Under the pieces are notes generated by a model. It did not search any database and was not told the DNA's origin. It worked only from the letters and a program-made list of their open reading frames with translations. Shown piece by piece: positions 42,228-52,136 of a stretch of DNA of 64,000 bases. Numbering within the stretch: the first letter of the stretch is position 1; every line of letters starts with the position of its first letter. Source of the stretch: Thalassospira sp. (GTDB lineage: Bacteria > Pseudomonadota > Alphaproteobacteria > Rhodospirillales > Thalassospiraceae); the NCBI RefSeq assembly GCF_030690045.1, contig NZ_JAUYHK010000018.1, positions 117,863 to 181,862 on the forward strand, given 5' to 3'. The translations under genes and the position numbers were made by a program.

Positions 42228-42416
42228 TCAGTGGTTTTGCTTTTCCTGTTCGTCATAAAAGTTTTTGATCAGATGGAACAGGAACAACACAGCGGCAATA
42301 AAAACGATCAGACCAATAAAATACGAATACCCGTCCACCGAGCCGGAGGCATAAAACAGGCCGCCAATGGCAACAAGGATGGTGAGAACACCGAAAATAA
42401 TGCGATCAAGGCCCAT
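42228..42416 (-). CDS. Small membrane protein of unknown function (62 aa, two predicted TM segments)
   Basis: MGLDRIIFGVLTILVAIGGLFYASGSVDGYSYFIGLIVFIAAVLFLFHLIKNFYDEQEKQNH. Confidence 0.5.
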   Translation of the reverse strand: MGLDRIIFGVLTILVAIGGLFYASGSVDGYSYFIGLIVFIAAVLFLFHLIKNFYDEQEKQNH

Positions 42417-42468
42417 TCTGGAACTCCTCTAAACTTATGGTACAGGATAATGGCGGCAATTTACCGAT

Positions 42469-43116
42469 TTATGCGCCTGGATCAATCGCCAATTCAGCCG
42501 GACTGCTCTGTTTGATCATTTGCGGGATGTTTTTAAAGATTCCGACCAGCTGGGCATAGACCGGACGTTTGAACGGCACGATCAGATCGGGCAGAGTCAA
42601 AAAATCGTTCCAGCGCCAGGCGTCAAATTCCGGATGTTTGGTGGCAATCACAATATCGCTGTCTTCACCATCAAAACGCATGGCAAACCATTTTTGTTTC
42701 TGGCCGCGATATTTGCCGCCAAACGCCTTGCCGATCAAATGATCAGGCAAGTCATAGGTCAGCCAGTCCGGGGTATGGGCAACAATCGTGGCGCGATTTG
42801 TGCCGATTTCCTCGTGCAATTCGCGCAAGGCGGCCTGTTCGGGCGTTTCGCCATCATCAATGCCGCCTTGTGGCAATTGCCATGCCCCTTCAAATCCGAA
42901 CCGGTTCCCGATCCAGACTTCGCCGCGATCATTGAACAACGCAATGCCGACACAGGGCCGATAAGGCAGATCAAGACCCGGCGGCACATTCTGTTCGGGG
43001 GTATCGGTCATGCCGACCGGCGCACCTGCCCGGTGACGCGCACCGGATTTTTTCTTTTTCCCCGACTTTTTCTTTTTGTCGGGTTTATCCAGGGTGTCGG
43101 GCGCATGTTTGCTCAT
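42469..43116 (-). CDS. rppH: RNA pyrophosphohydrolase (Nudix)
   Basis: GGIDDGETPEQAALRELHEEIG Nudix box; N-terminal Lys-rich extension. Confidence 0.9.
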   Translation of the reverse strand: MSKHAPDTLDKPDKKKKSGKKKKSGARHRAGAPVGMTDTPEQNVPPGLDLPYRPCVGIALFNDRGEVWIGNRFGFEGAWQLPQGGIDDGETPEQAALRELHEEIGTNRATIVAHTPDWLTYDLPDHLIGKAFGGKYRGQKQKWFAMRFDGEDSDIVIATKHPEFDAWRWNDFLTLPDLIVPFKRPVYAQLVGIFKNIPQMIKQSSPAELAIDPGA

Positions 43117-43122
43117 GATCGA

Positions 43123-44625
43123 TCAGTTCCCTTCGATCGTATCTTCGTCGGCGGCAGTTTCCGCAGGGGTGCTTTCTTGTTCGGCACGGGCGGCGGCACG
43201 CGCGGCATCGGCTTCTGCCGTTGATTGCGCGGCGACCTGACGGCTGCTGATGGCTGAAATCGGGGCCAGTTTGACGCCCTGACGTTCCAGCCGCAACGAC
43301 CAGTTCCGCAACCGTTGTATGGTAACGGGATAGGATCCGGCAATGCCAACCGCAACCCCGTTGCGTTTCGCCTGTGCCACCAGATCATTCAGGCGGTCAT
43401 CAATGTAACGGCGGCTGGGCACTTCGTCGATGACGATATTGCTGATCGCATTGGGCGCCCCGGCATTGGCGGCCAGTTGGGCGGCAAGACTGACCGATAC
43501 GGTGGTGCCGCCATCAACATACATCAGGCCGGACTGGTTGATAAACTGGATCACCGGGCGGATGCCGGTGTCAAGATTGCTGAACTTTGATCCCAGATGG
43601 CTGATCACCCCGACATAACCGGGAAACCGCGATAACAGCCATTCCAGCCGCACCAGATTTTCACCTTCGGACAGGCCGGTCATCAGGGCACGCGGACCGG
43701 GATCGGACAATGGAAAATCATCGGGTTCCATCGGCATTTGCAAAAAGACTTCATGGCCCATTTCGCGGGCCGCCGCCGCCGTTTGCGGCAGATCGGGCCC
43801 ATAGGGCGACAGGCCCAGCGAAATGTTCAACGGCAATTCGCGAATGGCGGTATCGGTGCGTTCGCGGTTCATGCCCAACCCGGTCACGATGACCGCAACA
43901 TAGGGCTGGTTTTCCACCAGTTCAAACGGGCGGGCATAGGCACGGGCCGGGGTGGTGCCATCATCGCCAATTTTCGGAATGCGCCCGAAACTGCCCGCGG
44001 TGTCCAGTCCGGGGAACGGGGCCGGGCGTAAGGGGTCGGGGGTGATCGGTTCGTCAAGTCCCCCTTCATCGGCCATCGCGGCGAGTTGTTCGGGGGTGAA
44101 AACTTCACCTTCGGTCGTTTCGCCCGCTCCGTCCTCGCCGGTATCCTCGGGGGGCGGTGCGCCCATCAGGTCGGCGACGGCGGCAAGATCGGCCTCGGAC
44201 GGGGCTTCGCCGCTGGCGGTGGCGTCGTCGATGCGTTCCTGTGCCGCGCGGGCGCGGGCCTCCATATCCAGAACGCCTTGGGCGATTTCATCTTGCAATT
44301 CGCGTTCGGTGCCGGGGATCGCAACAGTACTGCGCGGCGATCCGGCATGAAACAGACGCCATCCGGTTTCCGGATCAATGACCGGTATCGCGCCAAACGA
44401 CAAAACCAGAAAAGGCAAAAACAGCAAAACAACCAACAGCGCCTTGGACAGGTTCCAGCGGCGCGATGGCGGATGCTTGGGCAGTAATTGATATTGAAGG
44501 TCGTAAGGCAGTTCGGTAAACGGCAAATCCTCCCCGCCCGATGGCGACACATCCATGTCGTCATCAAACGGAGAGGTTTCTTTGTTCCTGCGAAAACGCA
44601 GCGACTTGATCAGTTTGCCGATCAC
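43123..44625 (-). CDS. Divergent polysaccharide deacetylase family protein
   Basis: PYVAVIVTGLGMN, LSPYGPDLPQTAAAAREMGHEVFLQMPMEP, GVAVGIAGSYPVTIQRL. Confidence 0.88.
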   Translation of the reverse strand: MIGKLIKSLRFRRNKETSPFDDDMDVSPSGGEDLPFTELPYDLQYQLLPKHPPSRRWNLSKALLVVLLFLPFLVLSFGAIPVIDPETGWRLFHAGSPRSTVAIPGTERELQDEIAQGVLDMEARARAAQERIDDATASGEAPSEADLAAVADLMGAPPPEDTGEDGAGETTEGEVFTPEQLAAMADEGGLDEPITPDPLRPAPFPGLDTAGSFGRIPKIGDDGTTPARAYARPFELVENQPYVAVIVTGLGMNRERTDTAIRELPLNISLGLSPYGPDLPQTAAAAREMGHEVFLQMPMEPDDFPLSDPGPRALMTGLSEGENLVRLEWLLSRFPGYVGVISHLGSKFSNLDTGIRPVIQFINQSGLMYVDGGTTVSVSLAAQLAANAGAPNAISNIVIDEVPSRRYIDDRLNDLVAQAKRNGVAVGIAGSYPVTIQRLRNWSLRLERQGVKLAPISAISSRQVAAQSTAEADAARAAARAEQESTPAETAADEDTIEGN

Positions 44626-44662
44626 CGGTTTTCAGTCTCTTGCCGTAATAATGGCCTTGCCT

Positions 44663-45967
44663 TTAGCCTTTCGGGCGTGTGTTGAACAGGGAAATGCCGC
44701 GAATCATATCAAGGGCACGCGACAATTGATAATCCGTTTCCGCCAGTAACTGGGCGGCGTCCCGTTTTTCATTGGCCTGGGTCGCGGCATCATCCGTTGT
44801 GCCGTTTTCATTGCGCAGCGCACCGCTCAGATCGGCTTCGGACAGGCGTTGCAGGGCTTCGATGGTTTCAAGTTTTGCCTGCGGTACGATGATGTCCGGC
44901 ACAATGCCGACTTCCTGAATCGATGTGCCCGACGGGGTATAATACCGCGCCGTTGTCAGGCGCAAGGCGACATTGCCGGGCATCGGCAGGATGGTTTGCA
45001 CCGATCCCTTGCCAAAACTGCGTGTGCCCATGATCACCGCCCGGCGATGATCCTGAAGGGCGCCCGCGACAATTTCCGATGCCGATGCCGACCCGTCATT
45101 GATCAGCACCACCACCGGGTAATTTTCCGCCAGATCGCCGGGACGGGCGTTGTAACGTTCGGTGTTTTCGCTGTCACGCGGGCGGGTCGAAACAATTTCG
45201 CCCTTATCAAGGAATGAATCCGAAACCGCAATTGCCTGATCCAGCAAACCACCGGGATTGTTGCGCAAATCAATCACGAAACCCTTGAGGTTTTCCGGGC
45301 CGATTTCGGTGGTCAGTTCACGGATGGCGCGTTGCAGGCCGCTATTGGTTTGTTCGTTGAATTTGGTGATGCGGACATAGCCAACATCGTCTTTTGCTTC
45401 GGAACGCACCGACTGGATCTTGATCACCGCCCGGGTCAGGGTCACGTCAAACGGGGCCGGTTCGCCCTTGCGCTGGATGGTCAGCAGGATGTCGGTATTG
45501 ACCTTGCCGCGCATCATATCGACCGCGTCGGAAAGATTAAGGCCCCGGATCGGCTTGCCATCGATATGGGTGATGAAATCGCCCGGCTGCAATCCGGCCT
45601 TTTCGGCAGGGGTGTCATAGATCGGGGCGATGACCTTGACGAAACCCTCTTCCATCGTCACTTCGATGCCCAGCCCGCCAAATTCGCCGCGGGTATCGAC
45701 CTGCATCTCCTGGAAATTATCCATGTTGAGGTACGACGAATGCGGGTCAAGCGATGTCAGCATGCCGTTGATGGCGGCCTCGATCAATTGCTTGTCGTCC
45801 ACTTCTTCAACATATTTGGCTTTGACCTGTTCAAAGACATCGCCAAACAGATTAAGCAGACGATAGGTTTCCGCCGAGTTGCTTGAAGATTGCGCAAATC
45901 CCGGAGAAGCCAGGCCAAGGCTCAAGCCGGTAGCCAGTGCGAGTATTGCCAATCGTGAGGTTTTCAT
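44663..45967 (-). CDS. ctpA: S41 family C-terminal processing peptidase
   Basis: PDZ domain; VLINDGSASASEIVAGALQDHRRAVIMGTRSFGKGSVQ. Confidence 0.93.
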   Translation of the reverse strand: MKTSRLAILALATGLSLGLASPGFAQSSSNSAETYRLLNLFGDVFEQVKAKYVEEVDDKQLIEAAINGMLTSLDPHSSYLNMDNFQEMQVDTRGEFGGLGIEVTMEEGFVKVIAPIYDTPAEKAGLQPGDFITHIDGKPIRGLNLSDAVDMMRGKVNTDILLTIQRKGEPAPFDVTLTRAVIKIQSVRSEAKDDVGYVRITKFNEQTNSGLQRAIRELTTEIGPENLKGFVIDLRNNPGGLLDQAIAVSDSFLDKGEIVSTRPRDSENTERYNARPGDLAENYPVVVLINDGSASASEIVAGALQDHRRAVIMGTRSFGKGSVQTILPMPGNVALRLTTARYYTPSGTSIQEVGIVPDIIVPQAKLETIEALQRLSEADLSGALRNENGTTDDAATQANEKRDAAQLLAETDYQLSRALDMIRGISLFNTRPKG

Positions 45968-47346
45968 CCACTTACCTTGCCGTTTTGTGAGGCCAGCCAT
46001 GGAAGCGGATTAATCGCTTCGCCGTTCTGGCGTATTTCAAGATACAGTTTCGGCCTGCTGGTGCCCATTATCCCGACCGGTTCGCCCGCCAGCAAGTATT
46101 GACCTGCAATACTGTCCAGACGTTCAAAGCCGGCAACGAGGCTATGGTATCCTTCGCCGTGTTCGATAATCAAGAGGCGGCCATATCCGCGGAACGGTCC
46201 GGCGAACACAACCTTGCCATCAAAAGGCGATACGACCTGCGCATTTTCGCGTGTGGAAATCTCGATTCCCTTGGAATGCGTGGCACTCAGCCCGTCGGGG
46301 CGCTGGGCGCGTTGTCCAAACAGGGTAACAATTTTTCCGGCGGCGGGCATGCGCAAATGTCCGCGTGAAAGCGTGATCGACGCCCCAACTGACACATCTT
46401 CGTCATCATTCTGATTCTTTTGGCTCTTTTCCGGCGGCGTCGCGGCCGGTCGGGATGGTGACGGGGATGGCGACGGGGATGACAAGGCAACTTGCTGGCT
46501 GCCGGTGTCATCTTCTGTCTGTTGGCTGCGTCGGGCCAGTGCGATTTCGGGTTTGGATCGCGGTTCAGGCAGGCCTTCGGCGCGTCTTTGCAAACTTTCC
46601 AAAAGATCGGTCAGAGTGTTGGCTTCTTTTGCCAGTTGATCGACGGCGCGTGCCGCCAGCCGGGCTTCTTCCTCGGTTTCGGATCGCAGGCGGCGCTTGT
46701 CGGCCAAAAGATTGGCAAGGGCAAGGCGTTCCTGCTGTAATTCGGTGGTGACATCGCCCAGTTCGCCGCGCCGGGCAATGATTTCGGCGCGCAAAACGGT
46801 GATGCCACCCAATTCGGCCTTCAGATCGCGGGCGTGCTGTTCAACGCCGGGCAGGGCCGCTTTCAAAAGAATGGCCGATCGCAGGGTTTCCTGCGGGCTG
46901 CGCGGCAGGGCGATCAGGGCTTCGGGCGGGGTGGTCGAAAGACGCTGTAACGCCATCAGGATGCGGGCATATTGCCCGGCCTTGTCTTCAAGGCTGGTGG
47001 CGGCGTCTTTTTCGCGGTTTTCAAGGTCGATCAACTGGTCTTCAAGGCTGGTCAGTTCACTTTCCAGCCGCTGGGTACGGCGGGCCACCGAAATCGCTTC
47101 GGATTGCAGGGCCTGTTCTTCGGTCCATAATTCACGCGATTTGCGCGACAGGAATTCTTCCTGCTTTTTCTGTTCTGAAAGCTGCGATTCCAGAACATCC
47201 AGCTTGTCGCCGACTTTTTCCGCCGATTTCCCTGCCCCCTGGGCCAAAACCGGCGACATCCCGCCGGTCAGCATCGTGAAAATCACGACACAGACCAGCA
47301 GGATCAACCGGTTGCAAGGATCAGCTTGCCGCGCGCAGCGCATCAT
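45964..47346 (-). CDS. envC: Murein hydrolase activator EnvC-like, M23 domain
   Basis: Coiled coil followed by GKIVTLFGQRAQRPDGLSATHSKGIEISTRENAQVVSPFDGKVVFAGPFRGYGRLLIIEHGEGYHSLVAG. Confidence 0.88.
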   Translation of the reverse strand: MMRCARQADPCNRLILLVCVVIFTMLTGGMSPVLAQGAGKSAEKVGDKLDVLESQLSEQKKQEEFLSRKSRELWTEEQALQSEAISVARRTQRLESELTSLEDQLIDLENREKDAATSLEDKAGQYARILMALQRLSTTPPEALIALPRSPQETLRSAILLKAALPGVEQHARDLKAELGGITVLRAEIIARRGELGDVTTELQQERLALANLLADKRRLRSETEEEARLAARAVDQLAKEANTLTDLLESLQRRAEGLPEPRSKPEIALARRSQQTEDDTGSQQVALSSPSPSPSPSRPAATPPEKSQKNQNDDEDVSVGASITLSRGHLRMPAAGKIVTLFGQRAQRPDGLSATHSKGIEISTRENAQVVSPFDGKVVFAGPFRGYGRLLIIEHGEGYHSLVAGFERLDSIAGQYLLAGEPVGIMGTSRPKLYLEIRQNGEAINPLPWLASQNGKVSG

Positions 47347-48916
47347 TGCCTTTCAGACCTTCGATCAGGGGCGTGCCAGTCATTTCCGAGGGTTGCGGCA
47401 GGCCCAAAAGCTGCAACAGGGTCGGCGCAACATCGGCCAGCCGCCCGTTTTTAAGATGCACATCCGCCGGTCCATTGACCAGAATGGTCGGAACCGGGTT
47501 CAGGGTATGTGCGGTGTGGGGTTCCCCGGTTTCCGGGTCGGTCATCATTTCGCAATTGCCATGATCGGCGGTGACAAACATCACGCCGCCAACCTTTTTG
47601 ACCGCCGTCACGACCTGTCCCAGACACTCATCGACGGCTTCGGCGGCTTTGATTGCGGCTGACAAAATGCCGCTATGCCCCACCATGTCGGGATTGGCGA
47701 AATTGACGATGATGGCGTCATATCGTTCATCTTCAATGGCCCCGACCAGTTTGGCGGCCACTTCATAGGCCGACATTTCCGGCTGCAAATCATAGGTCGC
47801 AACCTTGGGCGAGGGGACCAGAATGCGGTCTTCGCCCGGATAAACCTGTTCTTCGCCGCCATTGAAAAAGAACGAAACATGCGGGTATTTTTCGGTTTCG
47901 GCGATGCGCAATTGCGTCATCCCGGCCTGTGACACCACCTCGCCAAAAATCCGGGTCAGTTTTTGGGGCGGGTAAATGGCATCCATATATTTGGCATGGT
48001 CGGATGAATATTCGACCATCCCGGCCTGAACGGCAAATTTGACCGGGGTACCCCGATCAAAACCGTCAAATTCCGGCGCACACAGGGCGGACAGAATTTC
48101 CCGCGCCCGGTCGGCGCGATAATTGGTCAACAAAATTCCGTCGCCATCTTTCATGCCGTCATAATCGCCAATCACGGTTGGCAGGACAAATTCATCGCCG
48201 GTATCGGCGGCATAGGAGGCGTCAATCGCGGCTTCGGCGGTGGCAGCGCGGTGCGCCTGCGCATCGTTTTGGCCTTGCGTCATGGCGAACACCGCCTGCG
48301 ATACCCGTTCCCAGCGATTGTCGCGGTCCATGGCATAATAACGCCCGGTCACGGTAACGATTTCGACATCGGCATCGCCCAGATCGGCGCGGAACAGTTT
48401 CAGGAAATGTCTGGCGCTGCGCGGTGGCGTGTCGCGGCCATCCAGCCAGGCGTGAATTTTAACCGGCACACCGGCCCCGGCAATGATTTTGGCAAGGGCG
48501 GCCATATGGCCCTGATGCGAATGCACCCCGCCATCCGACAACAATCCGGCAATATGACAGACGCCGCCGCTTTCGCGCAATCTGGCGATCAGTTTTTGCA
48601 CGGTGGCGGTGTGCGCGATGTCGCCGGTTTTGACCGCCTGATCGATTTTCGGCAATTCCTGCATGACCACACGCCCGGCACCCAGATTCATATGGCCGAC
48701 CTCGGAATTGCCCATCTGACCTTCGGGCAGGCCAACATCCAGCCCGCAGGCGGTCAGAAACCCGGTGGGGTTGTTGGCATACAGCCCGTCCCACACCGGC
48801 GTTTTGGCCAGTGCCACGGCATTATCCTTGCTTTCCGCGCGATAGCCCCAGCCATCCAGAATACACAGCACCACCGGACGGGGACGCTTTGCGGTCGTTT
48901 TTTCGGTCACGTTCAT
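47321..48916 (-). CDS. gpmI: 2,3-bisphosphoglycerate-independent phosphoglycerate mutase
   Basis: VLCILDGWGYR, GNSEVGHMNLGAGRVV, TADHGNCEMM. Confidence 0.96.
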   Translation of the reverse strand: MNVTEKTTAKRPRPVVLCILDGWGYRAESKDNAVALAKTPVWDGLYANNPTGFLTACGLDVGLPEGQMGNSEVGHMNLGAGRVVMQELPKIDQAVKTGDIAHTATVQKLIARLRESGGVCHIAGLLSDGGVHSHQGHMAALAKIIAGAGVPVKIHAWLDGRDTPPRSARHFLKLFRADLGDADVEIVTVTGRYYAMDRDNRWERVSQAVFAMTQGQNDAQAHRAATAEAAIDASYAADTGDEFVLPTVIGDYDGMKDGDGILLTNYRADRAREILSALCAPEFDGFDRGTPVKFAVQAGMVEYSSDHAKYMDAIYPPQKLTRIFGEVVSQAGMTQLRIAETEKYPHVSFFFNGGEEQVYPGEDRILVPSPKVATYDLQPEMSAYEVAAKLVGAIEDERYDAIIVNFANPDMVGHSGILSAAIKAAEAVDECLGQVVTAVKKVGGVMFVTADHGNCEMMTDPETGEPHTAHTLNPVPTILVNGPADVHLKNGRLADVAPTLLQLLGLPQPSEMTGTPLIEGLKGNDALRAAS

Positions 48917-49164
48917 AACCCCACTTCTAGGTCAAAAGCCTGAATTACCGGTAAAGATCATCCTGTATCGGCAAGGCGGCGTTCATATCACACAGGCACC
49001 GGGCGCGGTGGGTCCGCCTTCTGGTGCAAAACTTGTGATGTAATCTAGCATGAATGGCCGTGATGAACAGCTACCGCCGCGAAATATTCCGCATCTGCGT
49101 TGCGGCTCTTTGACAAGCTTCCCCGCAAACAGGTACGATGGCGCACTTAACGGTGATACCTCGA

Positions 49165-49372
49165 TATACCGCAGTGGGAGAGACCGGCAAGGCGCAAGCC
49201 CTGTTGGCGCCGAAGGAGCAATCTGCCCCGAAAACTCTCAGGCACAAGGACCGCGGCGGGATGAGGCTCTGGAGAGTGAAGGTTTGCCCGCGCAAATCTT
49301 CCACCGAAGGATGAAGCCTGTTGCAAATTGCAGCATGGCGCACAATCTCAGGTCAAGGGACAGAGGGGGCAG
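49165..49372 (+). ncRNA. Tandem glycine riboswitch (two aptamers) upstream of sdaA
   Basis: Aptamer 1 GGGAGAGAC...GCCGAAGGAGCAA...ACTCTCAGGCACAAGGACCGCGG; aptamer 2 CTCTGGAGAGT...CACCGAAGGATGAAGCC...AATCTCAGGTCAAGGGACAGAGGG. Confidence 0.92.
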
Positions 49373-49390
49373 ACGCCGGTTCGTGAACGC

Positions 49391-49409
49391 CACGGCATTT
49401 TTGCCGTGA
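49391..49409 (+). promoter_or_regulatory. Hairpin of the riboswitch expression platform
   Basis: CACGGCA-TTTT-TGCCGTG immediately upstream of the GAGGGAGG Shine-Dalgarno. Confidence 0.6.
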
Positions 49410-49429
49410 CTCAGAGCCGAGGGAGGCCC

Positions 49430-50845
49430 ATGACCGATACTTCATCCATGACGTCGAAAGACGTCAATCTTTCCGTTGTTGATCTTTACACCATCGGGAT
49501 CGGACCATCGAGTTCGCATACCGTCGGCCCGATGCGGGCCGGATACCGGTTTTGTCTGGAACTTGACGCCCGCGACCTTTTGGAAAAAACCGGCACGATC
49601 ATTGTCGATCTGTATGGATCACTGGCGCTGACCGGCAAGGGGCACGCCACCGATACGGCGGTGTTGCTGGGCCTGTCGGGGCAACGGCCCCGGTCGGTGG
49701 ACCCCGATCAGGTCGGCCCGATCATGAAGGCAATCACCGCGACGGGAAAATTGCAGTTGTTCGGGGCGCATCCGGTTGATTTCAACCGGGCGCATAATCT
49801 GCTGTTTCATTATACCGAAACCCTGCCGGGCCATCCCAACGGCATGCGGATTTCGGCCTTTGACCGCGATGGCGTTGCCCTGCATCATCAGGAATATTTT
49901 TCGGTCGGCGGCGGTTTTATCGTGTCGGGCGATGATCGCGGCGCGGAATATTCCGGCGACAACATTACCTTGCCCTATCCGTTTTCATCGGCCGATGAAT
50001 TGATGGCGATCTGCAAACACCATGGTTTGTCGATTGCCGACCTGATGATGGAAAACGAAAAATCATGGCGCGATCCATCGGAAACCAACGAATTTCTCGA
50101 TAATGTCCATGCCGCGATGATGGATTGCGTGGATCGGGGCTGTCAAAATGACGGCATTCTGCCCGGCGGGCTGAATGTCAAACGCCGGGCGCGTAAACTG
50201 TATCTGGAACTGACCGAAAAACCCGAAGCCGGCCTGAAAGACCCGTTAACAGTGATTGACTGGGTCAATCTGTATGCCCTGGCGGTTAACGAGGAAAATG
50301 CCGCCGGTGGCCGGGTGGTGACGGCACCGACCAACGGGGCGGCGGGGGTTATTCCGGCGGTGTTGCGGTATTACGAACGGTTTTGCGCCAATGTCGATCA
50401 GGATAAAATCCGGCAATTTTTGCTGACCGCGGCGGCGATTGGCTCGATCTATAAAAAACGCGCCTCGATCTCGGCTGCCGAGGTCGGCTGTCAGGGCGAG
50501 GTCGGTGTGGCCTGTTCGATGGCGGCGGGGGCATTGTGCGCCGTTCTGGGCGGAACCCCCGAACAGGTCGAAAATGCCGCTGAAATCGGGATGGAACATA
50601 ATCTGGGCCTGACCTGTGATCCGATTGGCGGGCTGGTGCAGGTGCCCTGCATCGAACGCAACACCATGGGGGCGGTCAAGGCGATCAATGCGTCGCGTCT
50701 GGCCTTGCGCGGCGATGGGCATCATACCGTGTCGCTGGACAAGGTGATTGAAACCATGCGCCAGACCGGCGCGGATATGCAAAGCAAATACAAGGAAACC
50801 AGCCAGGGCGGCCTTGCCGTCAATGTCAATGTGGTCGAATGCTGA
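49430..50845 (+). CDS. sdaA: L-serine ammonia-lyase
   Basis: [24 protein letters not shown]; Fe-S ligand region [50 protein letters not shown]. Confidence 0.95.
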   Translation: MTDTSSMTSKDVNLSVVDLYTIGIGPSSSHTVGPMRAGYRFCLELDARDLLEKTGTIIVDLYGSLALTGKGHATDTAVLLGLSGQRPRSVDPDQVGPIMKAITATGKLQLFGAHPVDFNRAHNLLFHYTETLPGHPNGMRISAFDRDGVALHHQEYFSVGGGFIVSGDDRGAEYSGDNITLPYPFSSADELMAICKHHGLSIADLMMENEKSWRDPSETNEFLDNVHAAMMDCVDRGCQNDGILPGGLNVKRRARKLYLELTEKPEAGLKDPLTVIDWVNLYALAVNEENAAGGRVVTAPTNGAAGVIPAVLRYYERFCANVDQDKIRQFLLTAAAIGSIYKKRASISAAEVGCQGEVGVACSMAAGALCAVLGGTPEQVENAAEIGMEHNLGLTCDPIGGLVQVPCIERNTMGAVKAINASRLALRGDGHHTVSLDKVIETMRQTGADMQSKYKETSQGGLAVNVNVVEC

Positions 50846-50977
50846 CCGTCTGACGGATGGGGCCGGTTCGGGGCCGCGGCAGGCGATTGCCCCATCCCCG
50901 CCTGATTCTTGCCACCATGTCCGGCCAACCTGCTATTGTAAAAACAACAAACAAGGGGCAACGACCCCAAAAGATGG

Positions 50978-51523
50978 TTGGTGACACAGATGAAAAAAAA
51001 GCTGTTCCGCATTTACGTTGCGGCCAGTCTGGACGGATATATCGCCCGCCCCAGCGGGGCGGTAGACTGGCTGGAGGATTACGACCCGGCCGAATTTGAT
51101 TTTGACGGCTTTCTGTCGCAAATCGGCACCCTGATCATTGGCCGCAAAACCTTTGATCAGGTGATGGCTTTTGACGACTGGCCCTATGGCGAACGGCGCA
51201 CCATTGTTCTGACGTCGCATCCCCTGACTGGCGATATTCCGGAAAACACCACGGCCTATGGCGGCAGTCTGATCGAACTGGTCACGCAATTGCGCGACGA
51301 TAAATCCAGTCAGGGCGATATCTGGATTGTCGGCGGCGCCAGTGTCGTGACGCAATTTCTGTTTGCCGGTCTGGCTGACCGGATGGAAATTTTTGTCATC
51401 CCGGTCATTCTGGGCGAAGGCCTGCCGCTGTTTGGCAAGGACGCCGCCCAGGCCACACCGAAACTGGTATCATCGGGGCATTATACCTCGGGCGTGGTGC
51501 GGATGGAATATAACCTGCGCTGA
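50978..51523 (+). CDS. Dihydrofolate reductase/RibD C-terminal family protein
   Basis: RIYVAASLDGYIARPSGAVDWL, GRKTFDQVMAFDDWPYGERRTIVLTSH, DIWIVGGASVV. Confidence 0.9.
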   Translation: MVTQMKKKLFRIYVAASLDGYIARPSGAVDWLEDYDPAEFDFDGFLSQIGTLIIGRKTFDQVMAFDDWPYGERRTIVLTSHPLTGDIPENTTAYGGSLIELVTQLRDDKSSQGDIWIVGGASVVTQFLFAGLADRMEIFVIPVILGEGLPLFGKDAAQATPKLVSSGHYTSGVVRMEYNLR

Positions 51524-51868
51524 TTACCGGATAGAGGACGGCAGATGATCCCGCAATTGCGCCAGGACATCTTCGGTATCTTGCGGATTGATATGGCCGA
51601 TCTGTTTAAGAATGTCGGTCTCGATGGTGGCGATTTTGGCGGTGCGCACCACCGACGGGCTTTTTAATCCGGCCTGATCAAGGCCCCGTAACATCACATC
51701 GCCGGGCCAACGGGCATTGACCGCCGATGTGATCATCAAAACCCAGACCAGATTGCTGTGCGCCGGGGTGGCAATCACCAGACAGGGGCGTCTGCGCACC
51801 ACCGGGCGTTCAACATAGGGAAAAGGTGCCGCAACAACGTCAAACGGCCTAAAGATCGGCATAGGCAT
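51524..51868 (-). CDS. PemK/MazF-like toxin
   Basis: FDVVAAPFPYVERPVVRRRPCLVIA; follows an AbrB-type antitoxin with a short overlap. Confidence 0.82.
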   Translation of the reverse strand: MPMPIFRPFDVVAAPFPYVERPVVRRRPCLVIATPAHSNLVWVLMITSAVNARWPGDVMLRGLDQAGLKSPSVVRTAKIATIETDILKQIGHINPQDTEDVLAQLRDHLPSSIR

Positions 51869-52067
51869 CCTCGTCGGCGGGGGATTTCCATTCGTCAAAC
51901 AAATGGAACGGATCATCGGTTGCCGGTTCTGACGGTTTGCGTTTCAGCAAAACCGCGTCGCCCCGGATTTCATAAATAATCTCGTCCCCCGGCCCGACAT
52001 GCAGGAAATCCCGCACGCTGCGCGGGATGACCGTTTGCGATTTTGTCGTCAGTCTGGATGTGATCAT
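51849..52067 (-). CDS. AbrB/MazE-like antitoxin
   Basis: RLTTKSQTVIPRSVRDFLHVGPGDEIIYEI SpoVT-AbrB fold. Confidence 0.88.
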   Translation of the reverse strand: MITSRLTTKSQTVIPRSVRDFLHVGPGDEIIYEIRGDAVLLKRKPSEPATDDPFHLFDEWKSPADEDAYADL

Positions 52068-52098
52068 CGCTTTCTCGCGGTAAGAATAATTCTTCCCG

Positions 52099-52128
52099 GA
52101 TATGGTAAGAAAAATATCTTACCATATC
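52099..52128. promoter_or_regulatory. Perfect inverted repeat, candidate autoregulatory operator of the mazEF-like operon
   Basis: GATATGGTAAGA-AAAATA-TCTTACCATATC, 32 bp upstream of the antitoxin start. Confidence 0.6.
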
Positions 52129-52136
52129 AAGCCGGA

